Origin: Eulemur rufifrons
Taxonomy: Eukaryota; Chordata; Mammalia; Primates; Lemuridae
Assembly (NCBI RefSeq): GCF_041146395.1
Contig: NC_091010.1
Coordinates: forward strand, 47,450,001 to 47,514,000
Length of the DNA stretch: 64,000 bases
Reading direction: 5' to 3'
This document shows, one piece after another, positions 25,699 through 38,345 of the stretch. How positions within the stretch are numbered: position 1 is the stretch's first letter; every line of letters starts with the position of its first letter. The position numbers and the translations under genes were made by a program. The notes beneath the pieces are model-generated. The model worked only from the letters and a program-made list of their open reading frames with translations. It did no database searches and had not been told where the DNA came from.

Positions 25699-26299
25699 AA
25701 TGCTTACGTGTGTGCGGCTATGTGCGCTGGAGTTTGGGGGTGTTTGATGTGGGTAGGACTGTGCCAGGGTGGTATTGGGATGTTGGCAGGCAAATGGGCA
25801 GAATGTGCTGTGTTCAGGGTGTGTGTGGCTTAGGATATATTAGGGGGCCGTGAAGGGACTGGTGAGTTCTGAGAGCGCGTGCAGCTTTGGGATTGAGCTG
25901 TGAGGGGTGAGCAAGGCAGGTGTGATCAGACGCCTTTGGGTGGGCAGGCAGGGGCCGGGGAGAGTTGAGCAGTGGCTCGTGTAAGCCAGGAGGGCCTGCA
26001 AAGGAGCATGTGTTGGGTCTGAAAGCAAGTGTCCATTTGTGTGTTGGGGGCTGTCAGGAGTGAGTTTGGAGGTGCTGCCAGGTGGCCATGCCATGTCCTC
26101 CCCATCCTCCCTGAGTCTTTCCAGAGGTTCTGATACCTTCTCTGCAATGGCCACTGGGGGGAGAGTCCCTGGTGCTGACTGGAGCCCCTAGACTACCCCT
26201 GCCCCAGCTCCAAGGTCTGTGGACAGGAGCCAGAGTCGAATTTGGGGGCAGGAGGGACCATCCTTTCCCTTCTCCGGGGACCCGGCGATCCCTTCTCGT

Positions 26300-26432
26300 T
26301 CCCCCCTTGTCTTCGATATTAAGTATTCAAACCTCATTTACATCCTTATTTTTCAATTTGCTGCCACAGTAGTTTAATTTATTCGATATAATTTCTTTTT
26401 CTGAGGGGACATTAATCATTGCCCTGTGCTTT
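26300..26432. promoter_or_regulatory. Candidate conserved noncoding element
   Basis: A unique A/T-rich island: 'ttcgatattaagtattcaaa', 'cagtagtttaatttattcga', 'gggacattaatcattgccct'. Flanked on both sides by TG-rich low-complexity DNA. Confidence 0.48.
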
Positions 26433-26439
26433 TGGGCGC

Positions 26440-26630
26440 CTGTGGGATCTCTGTGTGTATGTGTGTGCGTGTGCATCTGTGTGCGTGTGTGGGATCTGTG
26501 TGTGGGGGAGCTGTGTGTGTCTGCGCCGGTGCATACTTGTGTCTGTGTGCGAGGGAGGTGCCAGTCTGTCTGTTGTGTGAGTGTGTGTTGTGGGGGGGGT
26601 GTTGGGTGGGTACATAGGGGTGGGAGGGTG
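26440..26630. repeat. TG-rich degenerate array with G-runs
   Basis: Plus strand of 'tgtgtgcgtgtgcatctgtg' type, ending in G-runs at about 26590-26627 (ggggggggtgttgggtgggt). It yields Cys/Val-rich spurious frames. Confidence 0.75.
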
Positions 26631-27585
26631 AGGTAGGTGTGCCACGTTGATCCAGTCCTCTCCTTTAGAACCCTCCTGGCCCTTCCCAGGATGTCACCAA
26701 GGAGGGGAAGTGGGTGCAATAATTGGGACAGAGACCCACCAGCTATGGGCTCTGGCCTGGCTGGGACTGCACTGCAGGGGGCAGGTGAGTTTCAGGGCTC
26801 CCCGGACCCCAGGACCCCAGGGCACTCTCAAGGGTGGATTCCTCCCGCTGTCCCCTGCTGGGCTCAGGCTGTTTTTCCTTTCCTGAGAGTGTGCCCTGAC
26901 AGTAGTGGTAGCTGGAAATGTTGTAGAATCCACGCTCTTTCAAGAAAGTGAGAAAGACCTAGAGAGGTGGAGACAGACACGCAGATGGAGACAGACAGAT
27001 AGGGAAGAGCAAGGCAGGCCCTGCAGGGGAAGAAAGAGGGAGGAAGAGATGTGGAGAATGATGAAAAGAGGAGCGGGAGAGGGAGAAGTGAGTGAGCCGG
27101 CGGTGTCTCAGCCCATAAAGTCCCTGGAATGGGAGGAAGGGGTGAGGGAGACTCTCGCATCAGCTCAGGCCCAGTCATGGCTCAGTGCGGCATGAAGGGG
27201 GGGCCATGGGGTTGGGGTTGCTTTTCTTCCAGGCGCTGAGATGAGGGAAGTGACTTGGGGGAGGCTTGTTGAGAGAGAAGAGGCAAGAGGAAGGGGTAAG
27301 GGGCAGGGAGGGAGAGGGAAACCCCTTCTGGGAGCTAATTCAGAAGAATGGCTGGAGGAGCATTTCTGGGGCTGCTCAGGGGTGGGGGAGGGGCTGTCCA
27401 ATGCTGACTTCCCTCCCATCAGCTCTCCCCCGACTCTCAGGGTGTCTGGGCAAGTCCACATCTTCCAGAGACCCTCTTTTGGTCCCCAGACCCAGAAGCC
27501 CTCAGCTTTCCTCCTCTAGCACATCCTTGGAGTCTCCTTTCTTCCCACTGGTGGGGCTTGGGGTAACAGGGCAGGAATTGGGGGG
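26631..27585. other. No recognised element
   Basis: Unique G/C-rich sequence, purine-rich near 26940-27080. Nothing coding is supported. Confidence 0.35.
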
Positions 27586-27587
27586 CG

Positions 27588-27740
27588 GGCATGTGCCAGG
27601 CCCTGTGCCAGGACTGCACCTGCAACATCTTATTTCATCACCACAACTCCTTGAGGTAAGACTCGGTCTCCCCACTTGAGCGAGGAGGACAGGAGAGGTC
27701 AGGGACTTGCCCAAAGTCAGGACTTAAGTCCAACCCACCT
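27588..27740 (-). repeat. MIR SINE fragment
   Basis: Reverse MIR: 'atgtgccaggccctgtgcca', 'catcaccacaactccttgag', 'agggacttgcccaaagtcag'. Confidence 0.72.
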
Positions 27741-28760
27741 GAGGCTGATGCTGAGATAGTCCCACTTCCCTTTGCCGCCTCCCAGGGTCCTGTCCACCCC
27801 GCACCTCCTGTCATGGCCATGCACAGATGCATGCACACTCCCACACAAAACAGGATCTGGCACCCATAGCCAAAGTGGACAGGGGAAGGAGTCCCAAACT
27901 GGGGTGACCTCCTTCACCTGTTCTCCCAGCTCCCCACCCAGCCGTGAGCACATTGTCCTGGGGAAGAGGCGCCTGCTCTATTGCCTTCAGACTTGGGGAA
28001 AGGCCCAGGCACTGACCGCCCAGGGGCTCCTTTGGACCCTGCCTTCCCTCTCACCCAGGGCTCAGAGGACCCCTTCTGGAAGGTGGCAGACAAACTGTCA
28101 GGCTCAGGGATAAGCTGGCTCTGTCCTGGGGCCTGGTTTCTGCTCCCAGGACCTGGATTGGTTTCAAGCCCAGCTTCACACAGCTTTGACTTGCCCATTG
28201 TAGCATCATCTAAATAGTGGCCTGAGGCCCAGGGTTTAGGAGTGGGAGATTCTTTCTCTTGGTCTAAAATTCTGAAAAATGGATATCGTGGGATCTGACC
28301 ATTGAGGTACCAATCCCAGCATTAGAGCCTCGAAACACCTGATTATTGTGAATTCCACAGATGTATATGTTCTAATACCAAATACCCACTAATCCAAATG
28401 TCCAAACATCTGAATACCCCAGGCTTCTGACATTCAAGCATTTGAGTGCACAGGTCACAGAACACGTAGGGACTATTGATTGAGGATCCATGGGTGGAAA
28501 TCTGAGATGGACGGAGAGTGGGGAAGGGGCTCTCAGGCCCCTCTGTCTTCCTGGCTCCCTCCAGATTCCTTGCAATTCTTCCAAACAGAGGCCACTCAGC
28601 CTTCCTCACCTTCCACGGGTTTGGCCTAGTCATCACCCCCAGGTCCTCAGCACAGACATGTTACACAGAAACCAGCACCCACTGGGGTCAATGATAACTG
28701 GGTGATCATGACAGGGGGTCTCTGGGCATGCAGAGGAGGGGGCAAGGGGACAGGCCTGGG
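27741..28760. other. No recognised element
   Basis: Unique sequence. No repeat, exon or RNA gene recognised. Confidence 0.35.
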
Positions 28761-28764
28761 GCTG

Positions 28765-28985
28765 AGGAGAAGGTAGCGCGTTCATTTGAATAATGGGCAA
28801 AATCAAATTAATTCTACATTAAATAGTTGTGAATAAAGGGTTGAAGTCAGCAGTTTCAAACTTGTTTTCCTTAATTACTTTCCGTGTTTAATGTCATTAA
28901 GAAGATTAAAAATTCATTAACAAGAGTACTAAAGTGGCAAATCAGGAAAGCGATCACTCCAGGTTAGAAACTCCGCTGAGGCCGC
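28765..28985. promoter_or_regulatory. Candidate conserved noncoding element
   Basis: About 220 bp, sharply A/T-rich between G/C-rich flanks. Contains 'aaatcaaattaattctacat', 'ttccttaattactttccgtg', 'ttaatgtcattaagaagatt' and 'aaaattcattaacaagagta', so many TAATTA/ATTAA homeodomain-type cores. Repeat-free. Confidence 0.55.
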
Positions 28986-29002
28986 ACAGTGCGTCTTCTG
29001 CA

Positions 29003-29110
29003 GGGGGGCATGGGTGGGGGTGGGGGCCGAGAGGGTTGGGGACAGGCACACATTCACACACGCACACACTGAGACTCAGCCACAGCGTCAACACACACCC
29101 ATGACAACGT
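29003..29110. repeat. G-run cluster followed by CA-rich segment
   Basis: Plus-strand G-runs (gggtgggggtgggggccgag) with G-quadruplex potential, then CA-rich sequence of 'cacacattcacacacgcaca' type. It separates two candidate CNEs. Confidence 0.6.
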
Positions 29111-29159
29111 GGGCATCACACATGCACATACATGCACACGTTTCCTGCTCGCCCCTACC

Positions 29160-29410
29160 CAAGACTCCCGTGATTGACCGAGGCAGCGTGCTAGAGTCTA
29201 TAGCTAATCAGGCCTCCAACTTCATAACCCCTCTCCTAACAAGGGGAAATAAAGATCAAACTTTGGTGACAGGCAATGTATGGCCACAAGAGTCAGTGTC
29301 CACCTGTCTCACTGTCCCTCCCCTCCCACAGGAAAGGGCTCTCCCAGGGCAAACCCGATCAGTTTCCTGGGAGGAGCTGCTGTCTTTGAGGCTTAATTAT
29401 CCTGGAAAAG
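29160..29410. promoter_or_regulatory. Candidate conserved noncoding element
   Basis: A repeat-free stretch with 'gtctatagctaatcaggcct', 'gaaataaagatcaaactttg' and 'gaggcttaattatcctggaa'. At 29171-29180, tgattgaccg is one base off the PBX-MEIS composite decamer. Less A/T-rich than its neighbours, hence lower confidence. Confidence 0.4.
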
Positions 29411-29985
29411 GATCCCTTTTGTCTCCTTAGCTTGTGGGGAAGGGGGGCAAGGGTGGGGAGGGGTCACATTTCCTCTGGGGAGGTGGGGCAGAGAGACAAA
29501 GGATTCCCTGGTCAGGTAGAGGGTAGGGCAGAAACAGATAGGGATGTGGGACCCATGTGTCCTGGTGTTCAGACCCTGACCCAACCAGATACCCCCCACC
29601 CCAGAGAGCCACCATCTATAACACCCCTCCTTCATCATGAAAAGACCCTCCCTGAGTCAGGATGTTCTTCCCTGTAGCTGTCACCATCTCTCCAACTCCA
29701 TATCCATCTTCTTGTCTAGGCCTCTGCATGCAGGTCCTCGTGGGGGGTTTAGGTCACAGCAGGTGCCTCTTTGCCCTTGGGACTATGGGGCTATGGGGCT
29801 ATGGTATGGGTCCAGGTGGCTGTGTTGGTGACTGAGTATGTGACTTTGTATGTGTGTGCAAGTACCTAAGTGTCTGTGTATGTCCGGTGTGTGACAAGAG
29901 CCATGCTCTCAGCTAGAAAATGCCATGTTGATCATAAACAAGTGAAGCTGGAGGAGGAGCCCCCTCATCTGATAGAGGGGAAAAC
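29411..29985. other. No recognised element
   Basis: Unique sequence. A tandem ctatggg unit (three copies) is seen at about 29784-29806. No gene evidence. Confidence 0.35.
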
Positions 29986-29989
29986 TAAC

Positions 29990-30545
29990 TCTAAGAAGAC
30001 AAAGTTCCACTCTCAGGAACAAACTGAAGAGAATGACAATGTAGGTCCACACAAAAACCTGTACAAGAGTGTTCCTAGCAGTATTAATCATGATAGCCAA
30101 AAAGTGAAAATAACCCAAATGCCATCAACAGACCAATGCATAAATAAAATGTGGTTTATCCATATGACATAATATTAGTTCATTGTCATGAAAAGGAATG
30201 AAGTACTGATTCATGCTGCAACATAGATAAATATTGAAAACATTGTGTTACGTGAGAGAAGCCAGTCACAAAAAAAATATTGTATGATTGCCTTTATATG
30301 TCACGCACACAGTAAGCAAATATATAGACAGGAAATAAATAGTAGTTGCTTAGGACTGGGGTGGGTGGGTGTTGGCGGAAAAGAGGAGTGACTGTTAATG
30401 AATATGGGGGTTTTGTGGGGGTGATTAAAATGTCCTAAAATTTCTTGTGGTGATGATTGCATGACCCTGTGGATATACTAAAAACCATTGACTTGTGTAC
30501 TTTAAATAGGTGAATTGTATGGTATGTGAATTATATCTTTTTTTG
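29990..30545 (+). repeat. L1M 3' fragment
   Basis: End of ORF2 and 3' UTR: 'tgtaggtccacacaaaaacc', 'tagcagtattaatcatgata', 'aacccaaatgccatcaacag', 'attcatgctgcaacatagat' and 'gtggatatactaaaaaccat'. No intact frame. Confidence 0.8.
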
Positions 30546-30606
30546 TTTTGCTAATCTTCTCTGTATTGTTCCAATTTTAGTATATATACTTCCAAAGAAA
30601 GCATCG

Positions 30607-30960
<354 letters not shown>

Positions 30961-31119
30961 AATAAAGCTGTTATTTAACAAAAAATGAAGGGCTCATTCA
31001 AGATCCAACAGCTCTTGAGAGGTGGAGCTGGAACTAGAACCCAGTCTCTGGACTCTTCAGTGCTCTTTCTACAAGCCCTACGATGCCTCAAAAATGTTGC
31101 TGTGGAGACTTGAAGGCCA

Positions 31120-31710
31120 AGTGCTAAAGTGTGTGTATGTGTGGGAGGGGGGTCCATGTAGCATCCTGGCTTTTCTGTAGGGTTGTCAAGTTTCCATCAG
31201 GGTAGCGTGTCTTGATACGCGTGTGTACGTGTAGATGTGTAGCTTCAGCAGGTCTGTGTCTCGGCAAGTGTGGCTCTGCACATCTGTGGCCAGGCCCAGG
31301 CATGTCTCTATGGGGAGTGTTTGCGTCTGCCTGGATGTATGTCTGTGGCTGCCCACGCATCTCTGCTCATTGGCTGCGATCTGTGTTTCTCTGCATTTGT
31401 AGGTGTATCTGGGCGTGCCCATGTCTCTGAATGTCAGTCCATTTGTCTGTGTCCATGAAGCCATGTGACTGCACGGTAGTCTGTGTTCATGTGTTCATGT
31501 GTGGCAGTGTTTCTGCCTATGTAATATGTCTCAGTGGGTGCCCATGGGTTTCTTAATGTGTCAACCTGTAAGTCTGGGTTCATAGGCCTTCACCTCCAGG
31601 TCTCTGCACATGTCCTCAGTTTATCGGTATTCTGGTGTCTGCACAGGTCCTGCACCCCGGTAGTGGGGCCCATGGGCCTGTCCATCTGAGTCTGTGTGTC
31701 TGAGCCCCTC
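31120..31710. repeat. TG-rich degenerate array
   Basis: About 590 bp in which 'tgtgtctc', 'catgtct', 'gtgtgtacgtgtagatgtgt' and similar words recur without a constant period. It ends shortly before a strong candidate CNE at 31790. Low-complexity sequence that may be an old minisatellite. Confidence 0.6.
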
Positions 31711-31789
31711 TTCCAGGCACCAGCCCCAGAAGGTGCCTGCCTCCCCACCCCCACCTCTGACAGCCGTGGAGAGAGCGTCACAGTAAATT

Positions 31790-32035
31790 CATGGCCGCCC
31801 GGCTGGGAAACAGGCGGCTGCAATGGAAAGGAAGCGTGGATTTGCATATTGAATTAAAATTAAGAGCTAATTATGCAAATAAATTATGACATTTGGCAGG
31901 AGAATTTGCTTCAAGATCATTTATTACGTTCTTTTTATAACAGTGTGAGCATTTAACGGTCAAAGACAATATTTTAAGGGAAAATTAACGCAAGATTATT
32001 AACCTAAAAACAATTCCACGTTAATGAGATGGTGA
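31790..32035. promoter_or_regulatory. Candidate conserved noncoding element with paired POU octamers
   Basis: Starts around 'cagtaaattcatggccgccc' and runs to 'cacgttaatgagatggtgag'. It has an octamer atttgcat at 31840-31847 and the inverted octamer atgcaaat at 31873-31880, with TAATTA cores between and beside them. Repeat-free and A/T-rich with sharp borders. One of the most enhancer-like segments by motif content. Confidence 0.6.
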
Positions 32036-32039
32036 GCTG

Positions 32040-33120
32040 GTCCCCCCCACACACCTGGGCAGGTCTATGCCGAGGCTGGGAAGGCCTTTTTCTCCTCCCC
32101 TCCTTCCTTGCCGAGGCTGCAGGGGTGTGGGGCTGGGAGGGGGCCTAGGAAGGCACAGGGAGCCTTTGGGGGTTGCATCTTCTTGGATGGGGAGGCTGGG
32201 TCTGAGTTGAACCCCCCACCTGAGACCAGAGCCCTGGGCTGAGTTTAGGAGGCCACACAGAGGATGAGCTAAGGCCCTGCTCCCAGAGACCCCTAGTCTG
32301 ATGATGACAAACATGGTCCTGGCCTTCGGGAGCCCTGTTCTAAGGAGCCCATGCAAGGGAGCCCAAGGTCTGCTGGGTGAAAGCCTTGAGTTTCCAGAAA
32401 GTCCCATCTCTGTTGCTGGTATGCCCCCTGGAAGAGGAGATGCTGACACCTGTCATTGCTGGATGCCACAGGTACAGCCACAGAGAGGGACAGCCGTACC
32501 TCATACTAGGTTACATCTCCAGGCCCAGCATTTCATCTGAGTTGTGCAAAATTCCTGGGAGCAGGGGCCAGATATCACTGGGGCAGAGCACGGTGGCATA
32601 GAAGACTATGGCTTGGACTTAGTAGAACCTTAGACTCAGAAGTCCTGAAGACTCATCCTTTGTCTGCCATTTACTGGCAGGTCACAGCCCCCTGCGCTGG
32701 TGTCTGCCCTTCCAGATCTCTTTCCACCCTTCGCCACCTTGCTCCGGCCCTGGGAGGCTGGCTCACACAGTCTACATCAACTGGCTTCCTTGGCATTGAC
32801 CAAAAAGGGTCACCAGCAAGATGAGAGGGAACTTCTTTGGCTCCCTTCTTCCAGGCGGCTGTGGATTAGCTGCGTCTCTCTGCTGAAGGCCACACCTCTC
32901 CATTCAGATCTCTCTCTGGTTGTAGTGACCTTCTCCATTCATCTTTGTCCCTTTTAGACCTGGCCTGGCCTCGGCTTAGCACTGTTACTAGCCTCGGGAC
33001 ATTGTGCCATCACCTGTACTTTTTCTAGTCCTGCCCACACCTCTGTAGAGAGTTGCTTTATTAAACTGTCCTTGGATGACTTGATAGAGTATGTCGTATG
33101 TTTTCTGCCAAAACTCTGAG
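32040..33120. other. No recognised element
   Basis: Unique G/C-rich sequence. No repeat family, exon or RNA gene recognised. Confidence 0.35.
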
Positions 33121-33124
33121 TGGT

Positions 33125-33250
33125 ACATTCCCAGAGCTCCTCAATTTCCTCATCTTTAAAACAGAGATATTAAGAGTAATATACACTTGACAAGTTATGA
33201 GTGTACATTCCGTGAGATAATGTGTATCAAGGTGCTTTATAATTTATCGA
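33125..33250 (+). repeat. MIR SINE fragment
   Basis: 'ctcaatttcctcatctttaa' followed by 'gagataatgtgtatcaaggt' gives the 3' half of a sense MIR. Confidence 0.55.
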
Positions 33251-33424
33251 TACCTTGTTTCCAGGTAGAAACTAGACCGAGAATCAGGCTGGTGTCAAAA
33301 CCATGTCTGCTAAGAAGATTCTGTGTGACCTTAGAGAAGACACTGCCCTTCTGTCAGTGAGCCTGTGTGCTCATTGGTAACTTATGCTCAAGGGCTGAAC
33401 TCCTAACTTTAAGGTCCAGCTGTG

Positions 33425-33520
33425 GAAAGTGGGGATTCTCCATTCATTCTGCTGTTGAGGAAAGTGAAGTCAGGTGACTCACCCAAGGTCACACGGCAGG
33501 CTCCTGACCATCCACCTGAG
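33425..33520 (-). repeat. MIR SINE fragment
   Basis: 'gaggaaagtgaagtcaggtg' and 'actcacccaaggtcacacgg' match the reversed MIR core. Short. Confidence 0.5.
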
Positions 33521-33659
33521 AGTCTGTCTGTGGCACAGAGCCCGGCTGGGGCCCACTGTTGGGCCCGGTGGAGAAGGCAGCCTTGGCCAGTGCTGGCTGG
33601 GGTGGGTCTGCCCCACGTCCTAGTGGCGCACTCTGCCTCCCAGGGCTGGGCGGACTCTG

Positions 33660-33905
33660 CCCTGGAGAACTGTAAGGATGGGATTATTAATAACAATGCT
33701 AATAAGAGAGAGAAAACAAAGCCAGCAGGGCCTGAGCATTTTTTAAATAAAGAAATTTCCCTCATCTCGTGGTTAATTTAAAAGGTTTATTTCTTGAAAT
33801 GAATCCTCTTCATCAAACCCCCGATCCTTGAAGATCGGAGGCGACTGCGAGTGCCGGTAATGAATTGATTTGTAACTTGAGCGACACGGCGCCCTCCCGC
33901 CCGTG
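33660..33905. promoter_or_regulatory. Candidate conserved noncoding element
   Basis: An A/T-rich, repeat-free island with 'gggattattaataacaatgc', 'gtggttaatttaaaaggttt' and 'gtaatgaattgatttgtaac'. It includes a 6-bp inverted repeat ccgatc...gatcgg at 33821-33838. Flanked by G/C-rich DNA. Confidence 0.55.
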
Positions 33906-34059
33906 CCCACTGCGGGCCCTTAATCTGTGGTGTTTAAGGGGAAATGAGCTTCTCTGTCTCTCGGCTTGAAACCCAGCACCGGGCAGTGGAGCCACCCAGG
34001 CCGTGGATGCCCCCACCCGGAAGGGTCCATCTAGCAGGCCACCTGCTCCTGCCCCCAGC

Positions 34060-34330
34060 ACCCTTCCTTCAAAAGCAAAGTCAGAAGAGCCCCATATACC
34101 AACACGACCCACCACCCGCCTGAGCCATCCATAGCCAACAGCCCCACAGTGGTCTGAACACACAGGGCACACCCACACACGCAGGTACTCTGACCCACAA
34201 TCAAACCACAGTCGCACCTACCCACGTGATCTTACAAAGTCACATAAACAGTCTCCCTCGGGCATAAGATTCAGAAATATAATTGCACAAACCACCCACA
34301 CTGCTAATACAAGGCACCCAGTCCTGGAAG
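34060..34330. repeat. CA/AC-rich degenerate segment
   Basis: 'acacagggcacacccacaca' and related words on the plus strand, without a fixed period. Opposite strand sense to most TG arrays here. Confidence 0.45.
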
Positions 34331-34439
34331 TGTGTCCAGGCTCATGTGTCTGGATGCAAAGCAGCACGCGCCCTTCTGTAGACCCACAATCCTACAGACA
34401 GGACAGCTAACGTGTGAATATTCAGCAAGGCGGGGGCAG

Positions 34440-34740
34440 GGCAGCAGCATGACATGGCAGGAGCATGGGTTTTGAGCCTCAGAGCTGAATTTGAATCTCA
34501 GTCCCATTATTTCTAATGTGTTTGACAGTTCTAAGTCTCCATTTCCTCATCTGTAGAGAAGGGGCAACAATATCTTCCTCATGGTGTTCTTGTGAGGACG
34601 ACATTAGATAATATATGTGAAGCTCCTTTTAAAATGCTGGCTTCACAAAGGCAAGGACCTTTGTGAAAGAGATAATGTATGCTAAGTGTTTAATGGAGCT
34701 TTGGCATAGAGTAGGTGCCTAATAAATGCTCGATAATATC
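34440..34740 (+). repeat. MIR SINE, sense
   Basis: From 'catgacatggcaggagcatg' through 'aagtctccatttcctcatct' to 'gtaggtgcctaataaatgct'. Full length with indels. Confidence 0.8.
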
Positions 34741-34869
34741 ATAATCGTCATCCACTACTCCATCCTCAGTACCTACCATCGTGCTTGATATACATTTTAA
34801 AATGAATGTGTGAAGTCATGCCTGGCACATAGTCTGTAGGGATAGAATGGTAATTATGAAAAAGAGGGA

Positions 34870-35105
34870 AGAGGAGAAATAATTATCATTTAGTGAGTTT
34901 TTGCAATGTGCCAAACACTGTGCTAAACAGATTGAATGTTATTTCATTTAATCCTCTCCACAATCTTATGAGATTGCTCTAATGTATACCCATTTTGCAA
35001 ATGAAGAAATTGGAGCACAGAGAGCTTAAGTAACTTGCTTAAGGTCATGCAGCTAGTAAGTGGAGGAGAAGGGATTTGAACCCAGAGAGTCTGACTTCAG
35101 AGCCT
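34870..35105 (-). repeat. MIR SINE, antisense
   Basis: 'tgtgccaaacactgtgctaa', 'aagtaacttgcttaaggtca', 'gggatttgaacccagagagt'. Near full length. It forms a tail-to-tail pair with the MIR at 34440. Confidence 0.88.
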
Positions 35106-36683
<1,578 letters not shown>

Positions 36684-36859
36684 AGGGCATCACCCTTGAA
36701 GATACAAACTGTTCAGATCCCAGTGTGCAGACACTGGGGCACTGGGTGAGCCTGGGCACAGATGCAGGCTTGGTTCCCAGTCTGCCTTCCGAGGAGTATG
36801 ACAAGGCCCCTCTGTGGCCACCTTGTGCCTGCCCACTGGTCCAAGGTGGCAAGAATGAC

Positions 36860-37225
36860 AAAAAGGAAACATCCGGCCGGGCGCGGTGGCTCATGCCTGT
36901 AATCCTAGCACTCTGGGAGGCCGAGGTGGACGGATCGTTTGAGCTCAGGAGTTCGAGACCAGCCTGAGCAAGAGCGAGACCCCATCTCTACTAAAAATAG
37001 AAAGAAATTATATGGACAGCTAAAAATATATATAGAAAAAATTAGCCGGGCATGGTGGTGCATGCTTGTAGTCCCAGCTACTCGGGAGGCTGAGACAGGA
37101 GGATCGCTTGAGCTCAGGAGTTTGAGGTTGCTATGAGCTAGGCTGACGCCACGGCACTCACTCTAGCCTGGGCAACAGAGTGAGACTCTGTCTCAAAAAA
37201 AAAAAAAAAAAAAAAGGATACATCC
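36860..37225 (+). repeat. Alu, strepsirrhine type with linker insert
   Basis: Begins 'ggccgggcgcggtggctcat' at 36875 and is close to consensus, so relatively young. The linker holds 'gaaattatatggacagctaa' and 'aaatatatatagaaaaaatt'. The right arm has 'taggctgacgccacggcact', with 'cactcact' where other copies have one cact. Target-site duplication aaaaaggaaacatcc (36860-36874) and aaaaaggatacatcc (37211-37225). Confidence 0.95.
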
Positions 37226-37435
37226 ATCCTTTTGGGTGAGACCTCTCCTCTGCACCCCTGGGCAGGGCTTTGTCCCTTGGAGGCACTCTGGATTCAAGGG
37301 CACATGTTCTGGGAACTTGGAGCTGAAAGAGGCCATGGCTCCCTCTCTTACCTGACCTCCAGTCCCCCACAGCTTGGTTTCCAAAAAACTTGACCCAGGG
37401 AAATGACCCCAGCTGCCAATGATAGGTAGGGGCAG

Positions 37436-37482
37436 ATGGATGGATGGATAGATGGACAGAGAGACAGACAGACAGATACTTG
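37436..37482. repeat. (GATG)n/(GACA)n microsatellite
   Basis: 'gatggatggatggatagatg' then 'gacagagagacagacagaca', a short tetranucleotide tract. Confidence 0.85.
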
Positions 37483-37879
37483 CATGCAAACACACCCCTC
37501 CATACACATCCTACATTGAACATATAGACATAGTCAGCCTGGGGGGGGAGAGTAAAGGATGACAGCATCCATGTGCACCTCCCTGCTGCGCTCGTCTCCG
37601 GAGGCGTGCCCTTGGCCTTAGTTAAGCTTGCTCAACCTTCCTCAGCAGGAGACTGAGAAGACTGATAGGACCTACGCAGGGCTGCGAGTGGTCAATGGCA
37701 GTCATGGTCGGCACGGTGCCTGGCACAGAGTAAGTGTTCAGTAACAGACTTCTAGTGCTAAGATCATTACTTTGCATATACTTTGGTAAGCACACAAATC
37801 GGAACCTCTTACAAATTTAGATAATGTATACATACAAGCAAAAGTGCACGTACTGGCAGATGCAGAAGCCAACACGTCA

Positions 37880-38110
37880 AGAGGTGGCAGAGAGTGGTGG
37901 TTAGGAGAACACTCTGGAGCCAGACCAAGCCCAACTCCAAGCTCTGCCATTTACTAGCTGTGTGATTTTGAGCAAGTTACTAACCTCAGTTTTGCATCTA
38001 TCAAATGGGAATAATAATAATAGTTCCTCCTTTATAGGATTATTGTGAAGGTTAAAAGAGTTAAATATTTATAAGATGCTTAAAACACTGTGCGACACCT
38101 GGCAAACACT
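37880..38110 (+). repeat. MIR SINE, sense
   Basis: 'actctggagccagaccaagc', 'tgccatttactagctgtgtg', 'aaatgggaataataataata', ending 'actgtgcgacacctggcaaa'. Well preserved. Confidence 0.9.
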
Positions 38111-38149
38111 GTGTGGTTTTGAGGAACACAAATAAATCCCTGAACCTTG

Positions 38150-38345
38150 TAAACCACTGCTCCTAGACTTTGCATAGCACTTTCACGTATGTTATCCTAA
38201 TAGATCTCCTTAATAACCTCTGGGTCAGGATTAATGTCATACCCATTTAACAGATGAGGAAACAGAGGCTAAAGGAGATCGATGATTTGCACAGAGCCTG
38301 GCAGCTAGTGAGCAGATGGGTGGCCAACCATCCAGGCCTCCTGAC
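38150..38345 (-). repeat. MIR SINE, antisense
   Basis: 'gcatagcactttcacgtatg', 'ttaacagatgaggaaacaga', 'gcctggcagctagtgagcag'. It pairs tail to tail with the MIR at 37880. Confidence 0.75.

Noticed and set aside
25276..25833. Plus-strand open frame of 185 codons with CVCVCV runs
   Set aside because: Translation of two TG microsatellites.
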